Part shown: one piece after another, positions 1-6,061 of the stretch | Layout: each line of letters begins with the position of its first letter | How positions within the stretch are numbered: position 1 is the first letter of the stretch | Assembly (NCBI GenBank): GCA_020444985.1 | Contig: JAGRHK010000051.1 | Coordinates: 1 to 8,609, forward strand | Origin: Candidatus Competibacteraceae bacterium | Lineage (GTDB): Bacteria; Pseudomonadota; Gammaproteobacteria; Competibacterales; Competibacteraceae | Direction of reading: 5' to 3' | DNA length: 8,609 nt | Notes under the pieces: model-generated | Databases searched by the model: none | Told to the model about the DNA's origin: nothing | What the model saw: the letters and a program-made list of their open reading frames with translations, nothing else | Translations under genes and position numbers: made by a program

Positions 1-687
1 GGTGGTGAAATCGGCTTGATGCAGATTCAATATGATCGGATCGCTCTCGTCGTTCCCTTGCAGGGCGTTGCGCCCTGCCATGAGATTCTGGCGCGCGTTC
101 AACGCCACGGTTCCACCGCCCCCGCCAAACTTGCCGGGGACTTGATGCTCAACCGTCGCGCCATTGGGGATGCGCCCGGCGCTGGGTACGTTAACGGTGA
201 CGGAAGAACCGGCGGCCGCCGCGCTAATGCCGCCGACCACGACATTGCCCTGCGCCATTGCGTAGACGTTGCCGTCCGCGCCTTTGAGCGGGGTCATTAA
301 CAAACTGCCGCCTTGGAGACTTTTGGCGTTGCCGATGGAGGAAACGGTGACGTCAATCCTCTGGCCCGGCTTGGCGAATGGCGGTAAATCGGCGTGGATG
401 GAGACGGCGGCGACGTTTTTCAGTTGCAGATTCACTTCTGGCGGAATAATGACGCCGAGATTGGCCAACATGCTTTTCAGGCTTTTGACGGTAAACGGGG
501 TTTGCGTGGTTTGATCGCCGGTGCCGTTGAGGCCGACCACCAAGCCATAGCCAATGAGTTGGTTACTGCGAACGCCGGCAATGCTGGCCAGATCCTTGAT
601 GCGGATCGCGCCGCTGTTGCCGGCTGCCTGGGTGAATGATGGGATCGCCAGGGTCAGGAATAGCAATAACGAAAGTGCGCGGGACAT
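1..687 (-). CDS. flgI: Flagellar P-ring protein FlgI (partial, C-terminus beyond left edge)
   Basis: FlgI is the periplasmic subunit of the P ring, which surrounds the distal rod in the peptidoglycan layer. The visible 229 residues start at ATG 685-687, with GAGGT about 8 bases upstream. The family is usually about 365 residues, so roughly the last third is missing. A Sec signal peptide covers residues 1 to about 21 (hydrophobic SLLLFLTLAIPSF, then TQA-A). Family hallmarks seen are IRIKDLASIAGVRSNQLIGY (29-48), GLVVGLNGTGDQT (48-60), the SIGNAKSLQGGSLLMTPL stretch (117-134), GRIPNGATVE (171-180) and NLHQADFTT at the edge. Between F187 and L220 the protein is about 20-25 residues longer than FlgI proteins I know. 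The extra part is Gly-rich, then polar (see the repeat at 60-78). It follows flgH by 43 bases and is the last operon gene visible; flgJ would be expected next. Identity is secure; the insertion length is judged from memory of homologues. Confidence 0.96.
   Translation of the reverse strand, partial: MSRALSLLLFLTLAIPSFTQAAGNSGAIRIKDLASIAGVRSNQLIGYGLVVGLNGTGDQTTQTPFTVKSLKSMLANLGVIIPPEVNLQLKNVAAVSIHADLPPFAKPGQRIDVTVSSIGNAKSLQGGSLLMTPLKGADGNVYAMAQGNVVVGGISAAAAGSSVTVNVPSAGRIPNGATVEHQVPGKFGGGGGTVALNARQNLMAGRNALQGNDESDPIILNLHQADFTT
60..78. repeat. Perfect hairpin (8-bp arms, 3-nt loop) inside flgI
   Basis: GCAGGGCG (60-67), TTG, CGCCCTGC (71-78) form a perfect inverted repeat within the flgI reading frame. 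It encodes residues of about 204-210 (AGRNALQ). A second short palindrome, GCGTTCAACGC, lies at 95-105. Both fall in the stretch that appears to be an insertion relative to typical FlgI. The arrangement recalls small palindromic repeats that insert in frame into proteins, but whether this sequence is repeated elsewhere in the genome cannot be seen here. Confidence 0.6.
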
Positions 688-730
688 GGGGTCTACCTCA
701 GTTTGAGGGTCTGCCTTGAGCTTTTAGCCT

Positions 731-1423
731 TCAAAACGGAAAGATTGGGCTGAGAAAGAACCGGCCCAGCCAACCGACGGTATTGGCATCCGCGAGTACG
801 CCGTTACCTGCGTAAGTAATTTTAGCGTCAGCGACTTGGCTGGATAGCACTGAATTGTCGGTGCGAATATCGTCGGGGCGGATGACCCCGGAGATTTGTA
901 CGAATTCCTCGCCCTGATTCAGCGTCAGCATCTTTTCGCCGCGAATGGCCAGATTGCCGTTGGGATAAACGCCGATGACCACGGCGGAGATATTCCCACT
1001 CAAGCTGTTGCTTTGATCGCTGGCCCCTTCACCGCCCATTTGGCGATCGCCGGCAATGGTGGTCGCATAATTGTTCTTGGCGGCGGCGAGATCAGGATTA
1101 CCAAAAGATGCGCCAAACAGCACCGGGTTTTGCAGACTAATGTCCGATGATTTACTGACGCCCGTGGTCGCTGATTTAGTGGCGGCGGTGTTTTCGACCA
1201 GGCGAATGACAATCGTGTCGCCGACCCGTTTGGCGGTGCGATCCTCGAACAGACGCATGTCCCGGTTGACTTGGTAGATCGCGCCGGCCGCCGGCGGGCC
1301 GGGCCGGGCCGGATCGTTGACATCCATGACGTGTGGAGTGACCGGTTTGAAATCGTATTGCGGGGCCAGACCGCTGCACCCCGACAGCAGGCAGAGGGAA
1401 ACGAGGGCGGCGGGCTTGTTCAT
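731..1423 (-). CDS. flgH: Flagellar L-ring lipoprotein FlgH
   Basis: FlgH builds the L ring in the outer membrane around the rod. The 230-residue product matches the usual length of about 230. I chose ATG 1421-1423 because AGGTGA at 1429-1434 sits 5 bases upstream; the alternative GTG at 1430-1432 overlaps that Shine-Dalgarno. From this ATG the protein has a short lipoprotein signal (MNKPAALVSLCLLSGC) with lipobox L-S-G-C and lipidated Cys16. Family blocks follow in order: AAGAIYQVNRDMRLFEDRTA, then VGDTIVIRLVENTAATKSA, EGASDQSNSLSGNISAVVIG, YPNGNLAIRGEKMLTLNQGE, ISGVIRPDDI, and a C-terminus ending GWLGRFFLSPIFPF. It lies 9 bases after flgG and 43 before flgI. Nothing in the protein is odd. 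Confidence 0.97.
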   Translation of the reverse strand: MNKPAALVSLCLLSGCSGLAPQYDFKPVTPHVMDVNDPARPGPPAAGAIYQVNRDMRLFEDRTAKRVGDTIVIRLVENTAATKSATTGVSKSSDISLQNPVLFGASFGNPDLAAAKNNYATTIAGDRQMGGEGASDQSNSLSGNISAVVIGVYPNGNLAIRGEKMLTLNQGEEFVQISGVIRPDDIRTDNSVLSSQVADAKITYAGNGVLADANTVGWLGRFFLSPIFPF

Positions 1424-1428
1424 AGCGA

Positions 1429-1434
1429 TCACCT
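1429..1434 (-). promoter_or_regulatory. Shine-Dalgarno that decides the flgH start
   Basis: On the minus strand AGGTGA lies 5 bases upstream of ATG 1421-1423. It overlaps the TAG stop of flgG and contains the in-frame GTG that would otherwise be the farthest start. This favours the ATG and gives a standard lipoprotein signal beginning MNKP. Confidence 0.7.
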
Positions 1435-2218
1435 ACAGTTGATTATTCACGTATTGCAGCATCTGGTCGGTGGCGGAGATGACTTTGGAGTTCATCTCGT
1501 AGGCGCGCTGGGTTTCGATCATGTCGACCATTTCTTCCACGACATTGACGTTGGAGGTTTCCAGCGCGCCCTGCATCAGATAGCCCAAGCCGTTGTTGCC
1601 GGGGTTATCAGCCTGGGGCGCGCCGCTGGCGCCGGATTCCAGGAACAGATTTTCGCCAATCGGTTGCAGACCGGCGGGGTTGATGAAATCCACGGTCTGA
1701 ATGGTGCCCAGATTGGCGGGTTGCGTCTGGCCGGCGGTCAGGGCGCTGACTGCGCCATCCTTGCCGACGGTGATACTTAGACAGTTGGGCGGAATGGTGA
1801 TGGCCGGTTGCAGTTCGAAGCCGCTGGAGGTGACGATTTGCCCATCGGCGTTGACCTGGAAGGAACCGTCGCGGGTGTAGGCCACATTGCCGTCGGGGAG
1901 CAGGATTTGGAAAAAGCCCCGGCCATTGATGGCGAGATCAAGGCTATTATCGGTTTGGATCACGTTGCCTTGAGTGAAGGTTTTGGCGGTGGACACGATG
2001 CGGACGCCCGCGCCGAGCATCAAACCGGAGGGCAGTTCGGTATTTTCCGTGGTTTGGCCGCCGACTTGTCGGACGTTTTGATACAACAGGTCTTCAAACT
2101 GGGCGCGACCACGTTTGAAGCCGGTGGTGCTGACATTGGCCAGGTTGTTAGCAATAACCGATATGCGGGTTTGTTGGGCGTCGAGGCCGGTCTTGCCGAC
2201 CCAAAGTGCGGCAGTCAT
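1433..2218 (-). CDS. flgG: Flagellar distal rod protein FlgG
   Basis: FlgG forms the distal rod crossing the periplasm, beneath the hook. The 261 residues match the family (about 260). The ATG at 2216-2218 has AGGAG 7 bases upstream. The N-terminal rod motif is ISVIANNLANVSTTGFKRGR (19-38). It is followed by the FlgG-specific stretch YQNVRQVGGQTTENTELPSG (46-65), which distinguishes FlgG from hook proteins and is associated with a straight, rigid rod. A typical core (LDLAINGRGFFQI, YTRDGSFQVNADGQIV) follows, and the C-terminal helix region contains GALETSNVNVVEEMVDMI and QRAYEMNSKVISATDQML. Cys146 in IPPNCLSIT is unusual for an exported axial protein; E. coli FlgG, as I recall it, has Ala in this block. 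It lies 10 bases after flgF and 9 before flgH. Confidence 0.98.
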   Translation of the reverse strand: MTAALWVGKTGLDAQQTRISVIANNLANVSTTGFKRGRAQFEDLLYQNVRQVGGQTTENTELPSGLMLGAGVRIVSTAKTFTQGNVIQTDNSLDLAINGRGFFQILLPDGNVAYTRDGSFQVNADGQIVTSSGFELQPAITIPPNCLSITVGKDGAVSALTAGQTQPANLGTIQTVDFINPAGLQPIGENLFLESGASGAPQADNPGNNGLGYLMQGALETSNVNVVEEMVDMIETQRAYEMNSKVISATDQMLQYVNNQL

Positions 2219-2228
2219 GAGAGTGCTC

Positions 2229-2975
2229 CTATTCCAACCGTAGTAATTGATCCGCCGATTGCGCGTTTTCTTGCGCCGAGTTCATCATTTTGATCTGCAT
2301 CTCGAATTTTCGGGATGCTTCGATCATGCTGACAAGCATGTCGGCAGGGTTGACGTTACTGCCCTCCAGCGCGCCGGAGACGATCTTGACTTCGGCATCG
2401 GGCGGAGCGGCGGCGCCGTCCTTGGTGCGCATGAAGCCGTATTTGTCCTTGTACAGGGGGCTTTCGGCGGTGGGCTTGACCAGGCGAATACGGCCTACAA
2501 CCACAATTTCAGTCGCGGCTTCTCCTTTGGGACGGATGCTGATCGCGCCATCCTCGCCGATGTCAATTTTCTCAGCGGGAGGAATGGCGATAGGGCCAGC
2601 GGCGCCGAGCACGGGATGACCGGTTGCCGTGGTGAGCTGGCCGTTGACGGTGAGTTGCAGGTCGCCGGCGCGGGTATAGGCTTCTTCGCCGTCGGGGGCC
2701 TGGATGGCGATCCAGCCTTCGCCTTGCACGGCGATGTCCAGGTCGCGCCCAGTGGTCATGATTTTGGCCTGGGTTAGATCGATGCCAGGTCGTTCGGCCA
2801 TGGCATAGACGCGGGTGGGCATTCCGTCGGCGCTGAAAACCGGCATGCTGCGGAAGTCTTTCAGATCCTTGCGGAAGCCGACGGTGTTGGCGTTGGCCAG
2901 ATTGTGGCTGATGATCGCTTGCGTCCGCAGCGTTTGCTGGGCGCCGGTCATCGCGACATAGAGCATGCGGTCCAT
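2229..2975 (-). CDS. flgF: Flagellar proximal rod protein FlgF
   Basis: FlgF is a rod subunit exported by the flagellar type III system. At 248 residues it matches E. coli FlgF (251). The start MDRMLYVAMTGAQQTL and the N-terminal HNLANANTVGFRKDLKDFRS (24-43) are typical FlgF, as is TTGRDLDIAVQGEGWIAIQA in the middle, with the family's GW in place of the GFF seen in FlgG and FlgE. The C-terminus carries IVSGALEGSNVNPADMLVSM, then ASRKFEMQIKMM, and ends DQLLRLE. The ATG at 2973-2975 is preceded by AAGGA about 9 bases upstream. It follows the short hook paralogue by 26 bases and precedes flgG by 10. It has no cysteine. Its presence shows that the 255-residue gene upstream is additional and is not a divergent flgF. 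Confidence 0.97.
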   Translation of the reverse strand: MDRMLYVAMTGAQQTLRTQAIISHNLANANTVGFRKDLKDFRSMPVFSADGMPTRVYAMAERPGIDLTQAKIMTTGRDLDIAVQGEGWIAIQAPDGEEAYTRAGDLQLTVNGQLTTATGHPVLGAAGPIAIPPAEKIDIGEDGAISIRPKGEAATEIVVVGRIRLVKPTAESPLYKDKYGFMRTKDGAAAPPDAEVKIVSGALEGSNVNPADMLVSMIEASRKFEMQIKMMNSAQENAQSADQLLRLE

Positions 2976-3001
2976 GGTGCAGATCCTTCCGGTCTCTAGC
3001 C

Positions 3002-3769
3002 TCAGCGGATCATGTTGGTCACAGTCTCGGTGAGGGTGTTGTTAACGGTGATGGTCTTGGAGTTCGCCTGGAAATTGCGTTGCGCGATGATCATGTTGAC
3101 CAACTGTTCAGTGAGGTCGACATTGGATGCTTCCAGAGCGCCGCTCATGATCGTCCCGATATTGGCCGGTGGCGCTGCGATATCGGTAGGCGCGCCAGAA
3201 TCAACGCTCTCTGCCCATTGGGTATCGCTGATTTTTTTCAAACCCTGGGTGTTCGGGAAGTCGACCAGGCCGATAGCGCCGCCTTCGGGGGAAACCATTG
3301 CGCCATCGCTACCCGTCGCGCTCATCGTGCCGTCGTCATTGATCGTGATATTACTGAGTGGCAGCGAGTCGGCCTCGAATTGTAAGGGGCCTTCTGTTCC
3401 TTGCAGTTGTTGGCCTAAATTGTTAACGATTCTGCCTTCAGCATCGATATGAAAACTGCCCGCCCGAGTGTAGAGCGTAGGCGCGCCCTCTGCGGTTCCC
3501 TGCACCTGAAAAAATCCACACCCCGTAATTGCCAGATCCAGCGCATTGCCCGTCGTAATCACGCCGCCTTGTTGAAAGAGTTGATTGATAGCTTGAACGC
3601 GCACGCCTAATCCACTATCACTACCGCCACAGCTCCCGCCTACCAGATCGCCAAATTCTGTCCGAGAATTTTTGAAGCCGGTGGTGCTGGCATTGGCGAT
3701 ATTATGGGATGTTGTGGCCAGATCGGTATTTGCCGCTTTGATGCCTGATAAACCCGTGTACATGGACAT
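3002..3769 (-). CDS. Short FlgE-type hook/axial paralogue lacking the D2 domain
   Basis: This 255-residue protein is of the flagellar hook/rod axial family. The N-terminal rod motif (SHNIANASTTGFKNSRTEFG, 21-40) and GLGVRVQAINQLFQQGGVIT (53-72) align closely with the FlgE encoded upstream (DNIANANTTGFKKARAEFG; GLGVRLQRLSQTFTQGSIED). The C-terminus is also FlgE-like: LVDFPNTQGLKKISDTQW (168-185), then SGALEASNVDLTEQLVNMII (209-228) and AQRNFQANSKTI. The D2 region between these halves is absent, leaving only a small D1-type core (ITINDDGTMSAT, 141-152). It lacks the FlgG-specific stretch, so it resembles a hook subunit stripped to D0-D1. Cys47 and Cys84 (the latter in ITGCGFF, where FlgE has ITGEGFF) are unusual. 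The ATG at 3767-3769 has GAGGAT 7 bases upstream. Its role is unknown; a minor hook or rod-hook junction subunit is inference. Confidence 0.85.
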   Translation of the reverse strand: MSMYTGLSGIKAANTDLATTSHNIANASTTGFKNSRTEFGDLVGGSCGGSDSGLGVRVQAINQLFQQGGVITTGNALDLAITGCGFFQVQGTAEGAPTLYTRAGSFHIDAEGRIVNNLGQQLQGTEGPLQFEADSLPLSNITINDDGTMSATGSDGAMVSPEGGAIGLVDFPNTQGLKKISDTQWAESVDSGAPTDIAAPPANIGTIMSGALEASNVDLTEQLVNMIIAQRNFQANSKTITVNNTLTETVTNMIR

Positions 3770-3800
3770 GGTTTTGATCCTCGTGTTGATGGGTAGCCAC

Positions 3801-3843
3801 TTAATTCCCCTCTCCTTTGATAAGAAGAGGGAGGATCAATTAA
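3801..3843. other. Imperfect inverted repeat between flgE and its short paralogue
   Basis: The outer arms TTAATT (3801-3806) and AATTAA (3838-3843) are perfectly complementary. The inner arms CCCTCT (3808-3813) and AGAGGG (3826-3831) also pair, around a 12-base loop, with an asymmetric internal loop between the two stems. It sits in the 79-base gap after the flgE stop, the longest gap in the operon. No T-run follows on the minus strand, so it is not a clear terminator. It could be a weak attenuator, an mRNA-processing or stabilising structure, or a remnant of a dispersed repeat. Confidence 0.45.
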
Positions 3844-3848
3844 GAATT

Positions 3849-6014
3849 CTACCGGATATTGAGAATTGCCTGATACAGCGTGCCAGTCGTGTTAATGACC
3901 TGAGCGTTGGCTTGAAAACTGCGCTGAGCGCTGATCATGTCGACCAATTCCTTGGTTAATTCCACATTGGATCCTTCCAGAGCGCCCGCAATGACTTGAC
4001 CCAAAGTGCCATTACCAGGTTTACCCGTAATAGGAACACCGGAATCCTGCGTTTCGATCCAGTTATTATCACCAATACGCTTCAAGCCCTGGATATTGGC
4101 AAAGCGCGCCAGTGCGACTTGGCCCATAATCTGCATTTTACCGTTGCTATAACTGGCTACAATATTGCCGGATTCATCGGCATCGACTCTGGACAAATTA
4201 CCCATCGTATAACCATCCTGACCCAGGCTGTTAGTGATAGATTCACTATCGAACTGCGTCGTATCCGCAAAGTTTAATTCAAAATTTTGCCGTCCCGCGC
4301 CATTTGGGAAATTGATGCCAACGATTTTCAAAGTAGTCGGGCTATTCGGATCAGTATATTCCCCATTATCCTTAGCCTCGACAGGCATACCCCGACTATC
4401 AAAGGTTATGCGACCGACTCGTTCAGCAATACTGTCAATCTCAGGAATCTGCTTGTAGATACTCCAGGTATTATCTGCGGTCTTGCGAAAATAAAGATTC
4501 AGGGTATGGCTAATTCCCAAGCTGTCGTAAATTGCCAATGAGGTGGAATAGTCAAAATTATTCGCATCGGTTGCGTCAATCGTGGCTGGATCAGCAGATG
4601 TGCTGGTTGCCAGTACATTGATTGTCGCCGAAAGGTTGTCTGTAGCTATCGTGGTATCGCCAATAATCTGCAGTACATTGCTGAAATCAGGGACAATGGT
4701 TAGGGCAGTCGCCCCTGAGCCAACCTGCGCCGCTGAGAAAGTAATTGGGGTATTAACCGTTGTTAGAGTAGGAGCGCCGGTTGTAGCGTCGAATGTGATG
4801 TTTCCTCCATCACCGTTGAAATTAGGAGTCGTTGCAGCCGCATCGTATTGCCCATCCAATGTGTAATAAACACTCCAGTCATCAGCCGCTGTTTTCACAA
4901 AGTAGCTTTGAAAGCTGTGATTAATGCCAAGGCTGTCATAAACTTGCGACAAATTGGAATGATGATAGGTAGTAGGGTCCGTTGGATCAAAGGCAGCGGC
5001 TATTGCAGTCAAACTGCCATCCAGATTCACGGTGTAGTCAACAATAGTCGTTGGTACAGGCGCTGCTTCCATAGCATTCAAGTTGATGCCTAAATCCACT
5101 TGGCCGGTCATTTTCGGCTGCATCGTTGAGGAATCGATCCATAAATCACCGATAATGTCCTTCGTTGTACGGGCTGATTGAGAGCCGTTAGGCGTCAGGC
5201 TAGCAATATTAAAGACTGATCCCTGATCAATATTCCAACCCGTGGTGGGCGAACCAAAGTTCAGATTGACGGTCATTGGATCCGCGTTTGTGCCCAGATC
5301 AGCTGAAGAAATAGATAATGAAGTAATGGTCGGCGCGGTAGATACTAATCCAGTGGCATTGTCAAAAGTCACGGCGCCACCGTCTATTATCGCGCCACCA
5401 TCAATTTTATGATAAATTTGCCAAGTATTATTTCCAGCAGCAGGAGGCGTTGAGGTACTGGTTGTTAGCAGAAAATAAGATTTTAAGTCGTGAACGAAAC
5501 CATTGCTATCAAAAACATCAACAGAAGTCATGTTATTGTAAGTTAAAGGGTCGTTAGCGTCAAAACTGCTCGCTGCGTTGCTTAAGCCATGCGCCAAAGT
5601 TAAACGGTACTCCACGGATGTCGTTGCCACATCATCAGATACCTGAACCGTGTAACCTTGTACATTTTGTGCTTGACTATTAATAATAAAGCCGTCGGTA
5701 TCTGTATTGAAACTACCCGCCCGACTATAGTTGATTTCATTTCCATTCTGCAAAACAAAGAAACCTTCTCCAGTAATCGCCATATCGAATGTCCGGCCTG
5801 TATCCTCAATACTGCCTTGAGTAAACGTCTGACTTAATCGTTGTAAACGCACCCCCAAGCCATTGCTGTCTCTGGACATCGCATTGACCAGATCACCAAA
5901 TTCAGCGCGAGCTTTTTTGAAACCCGTCGTATTGGCATTCGCAATATTGTCTGAAACAACAGATAGTTCGGTGTTCGATGCATTGATACCTGTCAGGGCA
6001 ATATTCAGAGACAT
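3849..6014 (-). CDS. flgE: Flagellar hook protein FlgE, enlarged with three tandem D2-like modules
   Basis: FlgE polymerises into the curved hook that joins the rod to the filament. At 721 residues it is far longer than the enteric protein (about 400). The D0/D1 N-terminal part spans residues 1-120 (SDNIANANTTGFKKARAEFG, FDMAITGEGFF, YSRAGSFNTDTDGFI). The D1/D0 C-terminal part spans about 600-721 (QVALARFANIQGLKRIGDNN, AGALEGSNVELTKELVDMIS, AQRSFQANAQVI). Three related modules lie between, at about 150-252, 341-444 and 479-582. Each has an FDPTDPTTY-like start, a VYDSLGINH-like strand, YF-K-T followed by W-x-(I/V)-Y, a G-x-(I/V)-TFD turn and a closing strand. No cysteine is present. GC content is lower than in flgF-flgI. 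The ATG at 6012-6014 has AGAGGG 8 bases upstream. Identity is certain; the module count comes from reading the protein by eye. Confidence 0.97.
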   Translation of the reverse strand: MSLNIALTGINASNTELSVVSDNIANANTTGFKKARAEFGDLVNAMSRDSNGLGVRLQRLSQTFTQGSIEDTGRTFDMAITGEGFFVLQNGNEINYSRAGSFNTDTDGFIINSQAQNVQGYTVQVSDDVATTSVEYRLTLAHGLSNAASSFDANDPLTYNNMTSVDVFDSNGFVHDLKSYFLLTTSTSTPPAAGNNTWQIYHKIDGGAIIDGGAVTFDNATGLVSTAPTITSLSISSADLGTNADPMTVNLNFGSPTTGWNIDQGSVFNIASLTPNGSQSARTTKDIIGDLWIDSSTMQPKMTGQVDLGINLNAMEAAPVPTTIVDYTVNLDGSLTAIAAAFDPTDPTTYHHSNLSQVYDSLGINHSFQSYFVKTAADDWSVYYTLDGQYDAAATTPNFNGDGGNITFDATTGAPTLTTVNTPITFSAAQVGSGATALTIVPDFSNVLQIIGDTTIATDNLSATINVLATSTSADPATIDATDANNFDYSTSLAIYDSLGISHTLNLYFRKTADNTWSIYKQIPEIDSIAERVGRITFDSRGMPVEAKDNGEYTDPNSPTTLKIVGINFPNGAGRQNFELNFADTTQFDSESITNSLGQDGYTMGNLSRVDADESGNIVASYSNGKMQIMGQVALARFANIQGLKRIGDNNWIETQDSGVPITGKPGNGTLGQVIAGALEGSNVELTKELVDMISAQRSFQANAQVINTTGTLYQAILNIR
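4269..4580 (-). repeat. FlgE D2-like module 3
   Basis: FlgE residues of about 479-582. The module begins IDATDANNFDYSTSLAIYDS, continues LGISHTLNLYFRKTADNTWS, has GRITFD as the turn and ends in FELNF. It is clearly related to the other two modules (YDSLGI-H, YF-KTA--W), and is the one joined to the C-terminal D1 region. Confidence 0.75.
4683..4994 (-). repeat. FlgE D2-like module 2
   Basis: FlgE residues of about 341-444. It begins AFDPTDPTTYHHSNLSQVYD, continues SLGINHSFQSYFVKTAADDW, has GGNITFDATTG as the turn and ends LTIVPDF. Of the three it is closest to a textbook FlgE D2 start. A linker of about 35 residues (445-478) separates it from module 3. Confidence 0.75.
5259..5567 (-). repeat. 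FlgE D2-like module 1
   Basis: FlgE residues of about 150-252. It begins SFDANDPLTYNNMTSVDVFD, continues SNGFVHDLKSYFLLTTSTST, then NNTWQIYHKIDGG, GGAVTFDNATG and PMTVNLNF. It is the most diverged of the three (DSNGFVHD for DSLGINHS). A linker of about 88 residues (253-340) separates it from module 2 and includes TGQVDLGINLNA, the type of segment that precedes D2 in ordinary FlgE. Confidence 0.7.
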
Positions 6015-6061
6015 GGGAAGACCCTCTTCAACTGGAAAATAGATTAAATAAGTTAGAAAAA

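Noticed and set aside
1296..1310. Three tandem GGGCC units in flgH as a possible phase-variation tract
   Set aside because: Only three copies, encoding a Pro/Ala/Gly stretch normal for this part of the protein in high-GC DNA; too short to suggest slippage switching.
1430..1432. GTG as the flgH start, three codons upstream
   Set aside because: It lies within the Shine-Dalgarno AGGTGA that serves the ATG at 1421-1423, and the ATG gives a standard lipoprotein signal.
1271..2777. Long plus-strand open frames opposite flgF, flgG and flgH
   Set aside because: They are antisense shadows of high-GC coding DNA. The minus-strand products are recognised proteins and the plus-strand ones have no recognisable domain.
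3002..3769. Interpreting the short flgE-like gene as flgF or as a pseudogene of flgE
   Set aside because: A clear flgF follows it, and the frame is intact from a good ribosome binding site to a FlgE-like C-terminus with no stop or frameshift.
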